NCBI GenBank assembly: GCA_964648215.1
Contig: CAZYMF010000102.1
Coordinates: 1-16,603 of the forward strand
DNA from: CAZYMF01 sp964648215
GTDB taxonomy: Bacteria > Desulfobacterota > Binatia > HRBIN30 > JACQVA1
Length of the DNA stretch: 16,603 bases
Reading direction: 5' to 3'
Position numbers and translations under genes: made by a program. Below the pieces are notes generated by a model that was not told the origin of the DNA, did no database searches, and saw only the letters and a list, made by a program, of their open reading frames with translations. Of the stretch, positions 6,694 to 13,666 are shown one piece after another. How positions within the stretch are numbered: position 1 is the first letter of the stretch; every line of letters starts with the position of its first letter.

Positions 6694-7974
6694 TCATCCG
6701 GCCGCCGCCTCGGCGCGGTCCTGCTCGCTCGCCCGCGAGCCGAGGTACTGGCTGTACAGATAAGCGAGGAAGCGCTCGACGCCGTGGATGACGAAGGCGG
6801 TGCGCAGCGACGGGAAGAGCTCGAAGGCGTGCTGGGCGCCGGGGATCTCCGCGTACAGCACCGGCGCCTGCGAGACCGGGCGCAGGGCTTCGCAGAAGCG
6901 CCGCGCCTCTTCCACCGGCGCCAGCGTGTCGAGGTCGCCGTGGATGACGAGAAACGGCGGCGCGCCGGCGTGCACGCGGCTGATGGGCGAGGCCTTCTCG
7001 TAGGACTCCTGCGCCTCGTGCAACGCGGCTTTCATGATCTTCTGCTCGAGCAGCTCGGCGAGCGCGTCGTGGTGCCAGAAGCGGTCGCGGTTGGTGAAGT
7101 CGTAGACGCCGTAGAACGGCACGCAGCCCTGGACGGAGGTGTCGACGTTCTCGAACCCGGGCTGGTACTCGGGATCGTTGGCGGTCAACGCCACCAGCGA
7201 GCAGAGATGGCCGCCGGCGGAGCCGCCGGTGGCGACGACGAAGTCGGGGTTGCCGCCGTACTCGCGGGCATGCTCGCGGATCCACTGCAGGGCGCGTTTG
7301 AGGTCGATGAGGTGATCGGGATACGTGGCGTGGGGGCTGAGGCGATAGTCGACGGTGATGCACACCCAGCCGCGCGCCGCCAGGTGGAGCATCAAGGGAA
7401 TGCCCTGCTCGTTCTTGGTTCCGATCACCCAGCCGCCGCCGTGGATCTGCAGCAGGATCGGGCAGTCCGTCGGATGCGAGCGGTGGCGGTAGACGTCGAG
7501 CTTGAGGTTGAGGCCGCCGACCCGTGTGTACTGGATGTCGCGCAGCCGCTCGACCTCCGGGTGCCGCATTGGAAACGGCATCACGATCGACTTCCAGTCG
7601 ACCGCCGGCGCCAGCTTGGCGCCGATCTCGGGCCGGATCTTGTCGCGGTAGTCGGAGCCGAGGCCTTCGCGCAGCGCCGTTTCCATCACCGCCTCGGCGC
7701 CGCGGGCGCGCCGGTAGCAGCGCGCCAAGCCGACCCACGAGACCACGGTGATCAGCAGGCCGAGCTTGCCGGGCCACGCGTGCAGGGCTCCCGCCGAGAT
7801 GAAGAGCAGCGTGGCCACGGCCTGCCAGGCGATGTGGTGTAGCGCCAGCTCCGCCGTGAGCCACCCGGCGAAGAAGCTGACCGCGGCGCGCCGCGAGGGT
7901 GCGTAGGTGGGATGATAGGCGTTGTAGGTGAGCCAGGCGCCGATCAGACTGACGAACAGGAACAACCAGGACAT
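6694..7974 (-). CDS. membrane-anchored alpha/beta-hydrolase esterase, LipM-like
   Basis: Ester hydrolase of the HSL/LipM group with a hydrophobic N-terminal domain. In the 426-aa product residues about 2-20, 30-66 and 70-87 form three or four likely membrane segments. The catalytic domain follows: HGGG at 178-181, VDYRLSPH at 208-215, elbow GGSAGG at 250-255 with Ser252, Asp349 in HGDLDTLAP (Asp347 is adjacent), and His382 in QHAFE. The architecture (membrane domain then HSL-type hydrolase) recalls mycobacterial LipM (Rv2284), which is a comparison from memory. The ATG at 7974 is preceded by GGGGAGGG at good spacing. It is the first gene of a two-gene unit with the racemase-like gene, which suggests it releases an acyl chain that is activated and racemised later. 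It is divergent from the serine hydrolase at 8211. Confidence 0.9.
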   Translation of the reverse strand: MSWLFLFVSLIGAWLTYNAYHPTYAPSRRAAVSFFAGWLTAELALHHIAWQAVATLLFISAGALHAWPGKLGLLITVVSWVGLARCYRRARGAEAVMETALREGLGSDYRDKIRPEIGAKLAPAVDWKSIVMPFPMRHPEVERLRDIQYTRVGGLNLKLDVYRHRSHPTDCPILLQIHGGGWVIGTKNEQGIPLMLHLAARGWVCITVDYRLSPHATYPDHLIDLKRALQWIREHAREYGGNPDFVVATGGSAGGHLCSLVALTANDPEYQPGFENVDTSVQGCVPFYGVYDFTNRDRFWHHDALAELLEQKIMKAALHEAQESYEKASPISRVHAGAPPFLVIHGDLDTLAPVEEARRFCEALRPVSQAPVLYAEIPGAQHAFELFPSLRTAFVIHGVERFLAYLYSQYLGSRASEQDRAEAAAG

Positions 7975-8137
7975 CGAGACCCTCCCCTTTCGTGCGGATC
8001 ACGTTGCACCATGCCATCTCTGTCCGGCTGCGTGAAGAGGAGGAGCCTGCACGAGGGTTCCTCTCCATGGCATGTCCGACTCCGGAGGGCAGGCTAGAGG
8101 CGTCTTCCGGGAACGCGATCGCGGCTGTCCCGATTGC

Positions 8138-8156
8138 CCCGGCGTGCAGCGCCGGG
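8138..8156. repeat. 7-bp stem hairpin in the divergent intergenic region
   Basis: CCCGGCG (8138-8144) and CGCCGGG (8150-8156) pair perfectly around TGCAG, about 55 bases before the GTG start of the serine hydrolase. It could be a leader hairpin or an operator-like dyad; GC-rich sequence makes chance stems likely. Confidence 0.4.
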
Positions 8157-8210
8157 CGAGAGTGTGCTATCGGACGGGCAGAGCCGGTCGAAGCGTCGGG
8201 AAAGGGGCCC

Positions 8211-9605
8211 GTGAACTTCTCTTTGGTCACCAGATGTCGCGTTCCGGAGTCGCTCGCGGAGGTCACCGCGACCGCCCGCGAGGTCGAACCGCGAGAGGTG
8301 GGGGTGCGCCCGGGCGCAGTCGGCGAGATCTGGGGCGCCGTCGAGGCTCTCTATCGCAGCGGCATTCATCCGGCGATCCAGCTGTGCGTGCGCCGGCGCG
8401 GCCAGGTCCTGATCGACCGCGCCATCGGCCACGCCCGCGGCAACGGTCCCGACGACCCGCCGGAGACGAAAAAGGTCCGCGCGACGCCGGCGACGCCGTT
8501 CACCATCTTCTCCGCGTCGAAGGCGATCACGGCCATGGTGATTCACCTGCTCGATGAGCGCCACCTCGTCCACCTCGACGATCCGGTGTGCGAGTACGTG
8601 CCCGAGTTCGGCGTGCGGCAGAAGCGGTCGATCACCATCCGGCACGTCCTGAGCCACCGTGCCGGCATCCCCAACCTGCCGCCCGAGGCAATGGATCTCG
8701 ACAATCTCGACGACCCGGCAAAGGTGCTCCAGCTCCTCTGCGAGGCCGAGCCCGTGCTGCGCCCGGGCAAGCAACTGGCGTATCACGCGATCACCGGCGG
8801 CTTCGTTCTCGGCGAAGTGGTCCGGCGCGTCACGGGCAAGGACATGCGCGCGTTCCTCGACGAGGAGATTCGCCGCCCGCTCGGCTTTCGCTGGATGAGC
8901 TACGGCGTGGCGGGACGTGACGCGCGTCGCGTCGCGCGCAACTACTTCACCGGCCCGCCGCCCTTGCCGCCGCTGTCGACCGTTCTCGATCGCGCCCTGG
9001 GGATACGCTTCCGCGAGGTTACCGAGCTGTCGAATGATCCGCGCTTTCTCGCCAGCGTCATCCCGTCGGGCAACCTGGTGGCGACCGCCAACGAGTTGAG
9101 CCGCTTCTATCAGCTCCTGCTCAACGGCGGCGAGCTCGACGGTGTTCGGATCTTCGAGCCGCGCACGGTTCAGCGCGCCCTCGCCGAGCAGTCGTACGGT
9201 GAAATCGATTTCACTCTCGGCTTTCCCTTCCGCTACAGCATGGGCTTCATGCTCGGGGCACAGTGGTTGAGCCTGTACGGTCCGGACACGGAAAGTGCGT
9301 TCGGTCACCTCGGCTTCACCAACATCATCTCGTGGGCCGATCCCGAGCGGCAAGTTGCCGGGGCCCTGATGACGAGTGGTAAGCCGCTCCTGTATCGCGA
9401 GATCTATCACGTGTGGAACGTCATGCGGCAGATCGGCCTCGGCTGTCCCAAGGAAACGGCGGCGGCGGCGCGCGGTGCCGTCGTCGGCATCGGTGCGGCG
9501 CGCAACAGGCGGCGCGGGCGCGATCTCGCGGCACCCGGCGGCGCGCGGCGCGGACAGGTCGTGGCGCTGAAGCCGATGGCCAAGGGCTCCCCCTCCGAGA
9601 AGTGA
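8211..9605 (+). CDS. class C beta-lactamase-fold serine hydrolase (EstB-like esterase)
   Basis: Penicillin-binding-protein-fold hydrolase; members of this group are mostly esterases or transesterases rather than true beta-lactamases. In the 464-aa product the SxxK motif is SASK at 101-104 (Ser101 nucleophile, Lys104), the second motif is Tyr191-His-Ala in place of the usual YxN, and the third is HLG at 366-368 replacing KTG. HVLSHRAGIP at about 145-154 and FGHLGFTN are characteristic of the family. The last roughly 50 residues are Ala/Arg/Gly-rich and look disordered. GTG at 8211 was chosen because GGGAAAGGGG precedes it and homology begins soon after; the frame is open back to 7992, but that stretch looks non-coding. 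No signal peptide is seen. It is divergent from the LipM-like gene and 74 bases before the TrpF-like gene. Confidence 0.88.
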   Translation: MNFSLVTRCRVPESLAEVTATAREVEPREVGVRPGAVGEIWGAVEALYRSGIHPAIQLCVRRRGQVLIDRAIGHARGNGPDDPPETKKVRATPATPFTIFSASKAITAMVIHLLDERHLVHLDDPVCEYVPEFGVRQKRSITIRHVLSHRAGIPNLPPEAMDLDNLDDPAKVLQLLCEAEPVLRPGKQLAYHAITGGFVLGEVVRRVTGKDMRAFLDEEIRRPLGFRWMSYGVAGRDARRVARNYFTGPPPLPPLSTVLDRALGIRFREVTELSNDPRFLASVIPSGNLVATANELSRFYQLLLNGGELDGVRIFEPRTVQRALAEQSYGEIDFTLGFPFRYSMGFMLGAQWLSLYGPDTESAFGHLGFTNIISWADPERQVAGALMTSGKPLLYREIYHVWNVMRQIGLGCPKETAAAARGAVVGIGAARNRRRGRDLAAPGGARRGQVVALKPMAKGSPSEK

Positions 9606-9679
9606 CCGGTTCTGGTTTACAAGGCGCTCGACGCCGGGCGGCGGCGCTTGCCGGTCGTCGCGGCTGAGCGAGGGGCCCG

Positions 9680-10336
9680 ATGCCGGTGCGCGTGCAGATC
9701 GCGGGAGTGTCGACGCTGGAGGAGGCGCTGGCCGCCGAGCGCGCCGGGGCCGATGCCCTCGGCTTCACCGTGCGGCTGCCCACCGGCATCCACGATGGTC
9801 TCACCGAAGCCAAGGCGCGGAGCATCGTCGCCGGGTTGCCGCCGTTTGTCAGCAGCGTTGCGATTACGTACGTCGCCGGCGCGCGCGCGGCGGTGGATCT
9901 GTGTCGCTACCTCGGCGCCTCGACGCTGCAGCTCCACGGCGACTTCCCCACCCAGGACCTGCCACTGATTCGCGCCGGCCTGCCGCACCTGAAGCTGATT
10001 CGCGCCGTGCACGTGACCGGAGACGAAGCCATCGCCAGGGCCCGCGCCCTGGAGCGCCAGGTCGACGCGATCATCCTCGACACCTACGACCCCGCCACCG
10101 GCCGCCACGGCGCCACGGGCAAGACGCACGACTGGAGCATCAGCCGCGAGATCGTCAAGGCGTCTCGCGTGCCGGTGATTCTCGCCGGCGGGCTCAACCC
10201 CGACAACGTCGCCGACGCGATCGCGCAGGTTTCGCCGTGGGGCGTCGACGTCCACACCGGCGTCGAGGACGCCGACGGCACGCGCAACCTCGCCAAGCTG
10301 CGCCGGTTCATCGAGAGGGCGAAGGGGTGGGGCTGA
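9680..10336 (+). CDS. TrpF-fold (phosphoribosylanthranilate isomerase family) protein with altered active site
   Basis: A (beta/alpha)8-barrel of 218 aa aligning end to end with phosphoribosylanthranilate isomerase, the tryptophan-pathway enzyme. Conserved parts are GADALGF at 23-29, QLHGD at 84-88, LDT at 133-135 with the general-acid Asp134, the TGKTHDW block at 146-152, and phosphate-binding GGLNPDNV at 170-177. However, the KICGIT motif reads QIAGVS, so the general-base cysteine is Ala8. The SPR/SKR loop that binds the anthranilate carboxylate is replaced by PTGIHDG at 34-40, and the VDVSSGVE motif is VDVHTGVE. The start at 9680 has GAGGGG upstream. No trp genes are adjacent. I infer a paralog acting on a different phosphorylated sugar or amine; a degenerate TrpF is the alternative. 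The gene ends 16 bases before the assembly gap. Confidence 0.85.
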   Translation: MPVRVQIAGVSTLEEALAAERAGADALGFTVRLPTGIHDGLTEAKARSIVAGLPPFVSSVAITYVAGARAAVDLCRYLGASTLQLHGDFPTQDLPLIRAGLPHLKLIRAVHVTGDEAIARARALERQVDAIILDTYDPATGRHGATGKTHDWSISREIVKASRVPVILAGGLNPDNVADAIAQVSPWGVDVHTGVEDADGTRNLAKLRRFIERAKGWG

Positions 10337-10352
10337 CCCGAGGCGCGGCGAC

Positions 10353-10452
10353 NNNNNNNNNNNNNNNNNNNNNNNNNNNNNNNNNNNNNNNNNNNNNNNN
10401 NNNNNNNNNNNNNNNNNNNNNNNNNNNNNNNNNNNNNNNNNNNNNNNNNNNN
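10353..10452. other. assembly gap (100 N)
   Basis: Exactly 100 undetermined bases. A round number of this kind is normally a placeholder for a scaffold join of unknown length. It removes the 3' part of the acvB/virJ-like gene. A minus-strand reading across the gap into 10084-10352 is an artefact, since it runs antisense to the TrpF-like gene. Confidence 0.98.
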
Positions 10453-10893
10453 CGTCGCCCCGGCGCCGTAGCCGACCAGGACCGGTCGCAGGTAGCTCGG
10501 CAAGGCGAGCTTCTTCTGCGCGAACTGGCTCAGGGCCTCGAGATCCGCCTCGGGGTACAGCTCCCGATCCCAGGAGCCGGCCAGGGTCTTCAGGTAGACG
10601 GGTAGATCGACACCGAGCACCAGCACGTTGCCGCCGGCGAGCGTTCGGGCCAGCGCGACCGCCTCGCCGTTCCAGCCGGCGTCGCCGGACAGCAGCATCG
10701 CCGCGCCTTGCGGATGCTTCGGGAGATAGACGTGCACGGCGCCGAAGCGCTCGTACGAGAACGACAGCTCGCGCGGCGCGCGGGTGCAGCCGGCCGCGAG
10801 GACGAACAACGGCAGAAGGAGCCAGGTTCGTAGCGCGGGCTTCGCCCGCAACCCATGTCGGGAGTCGGGAGTCGGGCGTGGCCGGTGGCGCAA
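10453..10893 (-). CDS. acvB: AcvB/VirJ family periplasmic protein, 3' part lost in the assembly gap
   Basis: N-terminal 147 residues of an AcvB/VirJ-domain alpha/beta-hydrolase. In Agrobacterium AcvB hydrolyses lysyl-phosphatidylglycerol in the periplasm and is needed for virulence. Visible blocks: hydrophobic signal at about 24-35 ending AAGC (Cys36, lipoprotein-like, although -3 is Ala), FGAVHVYLPKHPQG at 50-63, LSGDAGWNG at 68-76, VDLPVYLKTLAG at 95-106, YPEADLEALSQF at 113-124 and VLVGYGAGAT at 138-147, where the sequence stops. The elbow reads GYGAG, with Gly where GYSxG is expected. It lies 46 bases after mprF, reproducing the lpiA-atvA/acvB operon of rhizobia. The start is uncertain: TTG at 10893 and TTG at 10851 are both possible, neither with a good ribosome binding site. 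Confidence 0.8.
10835..10849. repeat. GCGGGC-TTC-GCCCGC palindrome inside the acvB 5' coding region
   Basis: GCGGGC (10835-10840) and GCCCGC (10844-10849) are perfect complements around TTC, flanked by GTAGC and AACCC. This resembles a dispersed element of high-GC genomes often seen as GTAGCGCGGGCTTCGCCCGC. Here it encodes the basic residues just before the signal-peptide hydrophobic core. Confidence 0.6.
10857..10877. repeat. three tandem 7-mers (GTCGGGA, GTCGGGA, GTCGGGC)
   Basis: Three consecutive seven-base units start at 10857, 10864 and 10871, the last with one change. They sit next to the palindrome at 10835-10849 and before the more conserved part of acvB, suggesting the extreme 5' end of that frame is repeat-derived rather than selected protein. 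Confidence 0.6.
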
Positions 10894-10939
10894 ATCTTCG
10901 CGAAGCGCGCAGACTTGCGGAAGTAGTCGAACAGACGTT

Positions 10940-13495
10940 TCACTTGCTGACGATACCTCGCAGCCCGCCGGAGATCAGCGAGGCGATGTTGGAGACGATC
11001 AGGGGCAGGGCGAATCCGCCCGGTGACGCGAGATAGCGCGGCTCCCACACCGGCCCGAACTTCTCCTTGTACTGGCGCAGCCCCTGGAAGTTGTAGAAAT
11101 CCTCGCCGTGACGAAACACGAAGGCGCCGAGACGGCTCCACAGCGGGGCGAGGGCACGATCTTCCAAGCCCGACATCGGTGCCATCCCGAGGTTGAACCA
11201 CTGATAGCCCTGCGCCCTTCCCCAGAGCATCAGCTCGATGAACAGAAAGTCCATCACCCCGGCCGGTGCCGCCGGCAGATAGCGCATGAGGTCGACGGAC
11301 AGCTCCTGCTTTTCGGCGCCCAGCAGCACGTTGGCGAAGGCGACGATGCGGTCGTTCTGGCGCACCAGAGCCAAGGGGAATTGCTGCAGGTAGTCGGGGT
11401 CGAAGAAACCGAGAGAGAACCCCTTCTCGCGCGTCCGCTTCTCGGCCAACCAGGTGTCGGAGATCTTCTCCAGCTCGGGCAGCAGCGGAGGCACGGCGTG
11501 CGCCGGCAAGATGCCGAGGAGGCAGCCCTCGCGCGCCAGACGGTGATGCCCGTGTCGCAGGCCCTTCCTCGCTCCGCCTTCCAGGGTGAATTCGGGCAGC
11601 GCGACACGTGCTTCCTCGCCCAGCTTGAGCGGGCTGAGGCCGAGATCGAGATACAGGGGGAGGTTCTCCGGCCGCACCTGATAGAAGACCGTCCAGCCGT
11701 CGTGCTGATCGCTGAGCTCGTGGAACTGCCAGACCAGCTCCCGCGCCTCGGCGGGGGCGGCCACCGGGTCGCCCAAGGCCACCCAGCTGCGTCCCTCGAC
11801 GCGGTACATGATGAAGCCGCTGCGGTCTTCGTCGAACAGGAAGACCTTGTCGCCGAGCAGAGAGAGCTGCGCATTGGTGGATGGCCACGCCGCCACCAAC
11901 CCGTGCACGTGTGCCAGGTCGTCCGAGCTCGGGGGCTTGGGCTCGGGGCGCGTGGGCCGCAGCAGGCGGGCGGCGCCGTAGATCGCCAGCAGCACGACCG
12001 CGCCCGCTTCGGCGCGCAACGAGCGCGGCGCCTGCTGCGACAGCTCGAACTGCCACCAGAGGTCGACCGAGTACTCGATGTGCTTGTAGGAGAGCAGCAG
12101 CAGCCAGCCGGTGCCGAGCAGCACCAGCAAGATGGCTACGATCCAGGGCGTGCTCAACGGCTCGTCGAGCAGCGAGGCGCGCCGGTAGAACTCGCCCCGG
12201 CAGGGAAGCAGCGCCGCCAGCATCAGCGACAGGATGATCGCCTCCTCGTAGTCGAACCCCTTGAGCAGCGACAGCACGATGCCCGAGGCGAGCAACGCCG
12301 CCGCCAGCAGATAGGCGGCGTCGAGCCGGCGCTGCAGACCGCGCGCGAGCAGCAGCAGCGCCACCCCGATGAGGCTGCCGGCGAAGTGCGACACCTCGAG
12401 CACCGGCAGCGGCAGGATCTCGTGCACCCAGCCCAGTCGGCCGTGCGCCGCCGGCGTGGCGCCCGAGGCGAGCAGAACGGCGCCGCCGAGGAAGGTGCTG
12501 AAGGCGACCGCGTGCGGCACCACGCCCGGAACCCAACGGCCGAAGAAGCGCCCGGCGCGAGCGATGCCTTCGCGCCGCTGCAGCGCCTCGTACGAGGCGA
12601 GCAGGCCGACGGCGGCCAGGAAGGGGACGAAATAGTAGATGACACGGTACGCCAGCAGCGCGCCGAGCAGCGCGTCGCTCGGGGCATGCCGCTGCAGCAG
12701 CAACACCATCACGCTCTCGAACACCCCCAGGCCACCGGGGACGCTGCTCACCAGCCCGATGATCTGCGCCAGCAAAAAGGCGCCGAGCACGGTGGCGAAC
12801 GAGACGCCGGGCATCGGCGGCAGCAGCACGTAGAGCACCGCGGCGGCCAGCGCCCAGTCGACCGACGACAGCGCCACCTGCGCCAGCGACAGCCGCGGCG
12901 CCGGCAGACCGAGCTCCCACTCGCGCCAGCGCAGCGGCGTTTTGCGTACCAAGACGATCGCCAGATAGCCCAGCAGCAGCGTCAGGCAGGCGGCGCCGAG
13001 GACCTGCGTGGAGGCGAGGGGCAGGTGGACAGCGGCCGGGAGCGCCGGCGGGGACAGGACGAGCGCCGTTCCGAGAAGCAAAAGGAAGCCGAGCCAGAAG
13101 GTGATGGCGTTGAAGCCGACGACGGTGGCGATCTCGCTGGTGCTCAAGCCCCAGCTCGAGTAGAGGCGAAAGCGGACGGCGCTGCCGCCGAGGAAGGCCA
13201 GGCCGACGTTGTGGCTGAACACGTAGGCGATGAAGGAGGTCAGCGCGATGCGGCGATAGGGCAGGGCGTTGCGCAGGAAGCGAAACGCCAGGCCGTCATA
13301 GCCGGTCAAGGCGACGTAGTTCAGCGCCGTCAGCGCCAGCGCCAGCCCGAGGCGCCAACGCGGCAGCGCCCGCAGCTCGGCGACGATGTCTCTCCAGTGA
13401 TGAGCGCGCAGCTCGTGGTGCAAGACCCAGAGGGCGACGGCGAACAGCACCACCCCGAGGGCCGACGCCAGCGTGTGCCAGCGGCTCTTGTTCAT
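10940..13495 (-). CDS. mprF: MprF, bifunctional aminoacyl-phosphatidylglycerol synthetase/flippase
   Basis: Transfers an amino acid (lysine in the best-known enzymes) from aminoacyl-tRNA to phosphatidylglycerol and flips the product to the outer leaflet, lowering surface charge and giving resistance to cationic peptides. The 851-aa product matches the usual size (S. aureus about 840). Residues about 10-510 hold a dozen or more membrane segments, including the UPF0104 flippase region with SVPGGLGVFE at 251-260. About 525-825 is the cytosolic DUF2156/GNAT-like synthetase domain, with motifs DKVFLFDE (549-556), WVALGDPV (571-578), EKGFSLGFFDP (690-700) and FYNFQGLRQYKEKF (800-813). The ATG at 13495 begins MNKSRWHTLA directly before the first membrane helix; its ribosome binding site is weak. 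The frame stays open a further kilobase upstream, but that is antisense to the importer gene. It is followed by acvB. The tRNA/amino-acid specificity cannot be read from sequence alone. Confidence 0.95.
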   Translation of the reverse strand: MNKSRWHTLASALGVVLFAVALWVLHHELRAHHWRDIVAELRALPRWRLGLALALTALNYVALTGYDGLAFRFLRNALPYRRIALTSFIAYVFSHNVGLAFLGGSAVRFRLYSSWGLSTSEIATVVGFNAITFWLGFLLLLGTALVLSPPALPAAVHLPLASTQVLGAACLTLLLGYLAIVLVRKTPLRWREWELGLPAPRLSLAQVALSSVDWALAAAVLYVLLPPMPGVSFATVLGAFLLAQIIGLVSSVPGGLGVFESVMVLLLQRHAPSDALLGALLAYRVIYYFVPFLAAVGLLASYEALQRREGIARAGRFFGRWVPGVVPHAVAFSTFLGGAVLLASGATPAAHGRLGWVHEILPLPVLEVSHFAGSLIGVALLLLARGLQRRLDAAYLLAAALLASGIVLSLLKGFDYEEAIILSLMLAALLPCRGEFYRRASLLDEPLSTPWIVAILLVLLGTGWLLLLSYKHIEYSVDLWWQFELSQQAPRSLRAEAGAVVLLAIYGAARLLRPTRPEPKPPSSDDLAHVHGLVAAWPSTNAQLSLLGDKVFLFDEDRSGFIMYRVEGRSWVALGDPVAAPAEARELVWQFHELSDQHDGWTVFYQVRPENLPLYLDLGLSPLKLGEEARVALPEFTLEGGARKGLRHGHHRLAREGCLLGILPAHAVPPLLPELEKISDTWLAEKRTREKGFSLGFFDPDYLQQFPLALVRQNDRIVAFANVLLGAEKQELSVDLMRYLPAAPAGVMDFLFIELMLWGRAQGYQWFNLGMAPMSGLEDRALAPLWSRLGAFVFRHGEDFYNFQGLRQYKEKFGPVWEPRYLASPGGFALPLIVSNIASLISGGLRGIVSK

Positions 13496-13666
13496 CGATC
13501 CGGCTCTCGGGTCGGGGGCAGCAGAGGGGAAGCCGTTGCTGTGGTGGTCGAGGTCATCGGGTCTGTATGAGCGGGCCGGCGGTCGATCCCTCCGCCTAGC
13601 ATACGAAAGCATTGCTCGCGAAGGCCGCAGGATCGTCGTGACCGGCGTCCGGCCGGCGAACGTTTC

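Noticed and set aside
8171..8205. GAGCCGGTCGAAGCG stretch resembling the common TTCGACNGGCTC dispersed repeat
   Set aside because: Only about a dozen bases match what I recall of that repeat and no paired arm is present, so it cannot be supported as an element.
7992..8210. N-terminal extension of the serine hydrolase to 537 aa
   Set aside because: The frame is open but the residues are compositionally unlike the protein, include a hairpin, and a GTG at 8211 with a purine-rich ribosome binding site is a better start.
8094..9410. Minus-strand 438-codon frame opposite the serine hydrolase
   Set aside because: Antisense to an intact SxxK/HxG enzyme; no motifs of its own.
10084..10352. Continuation of the acvB-like frame across the N gap
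   Set aside because: The reading is antisense to the TrpF-like gene and depends on the arbitrary gap length.
11108..13570. Plus-strand 820-codon frame opposite mprF
   Set aside because: Gln/Arg/His-rich low-complexity translation is the complement of the Leu/Ala membrane codons of mprF; no start context and no domain.
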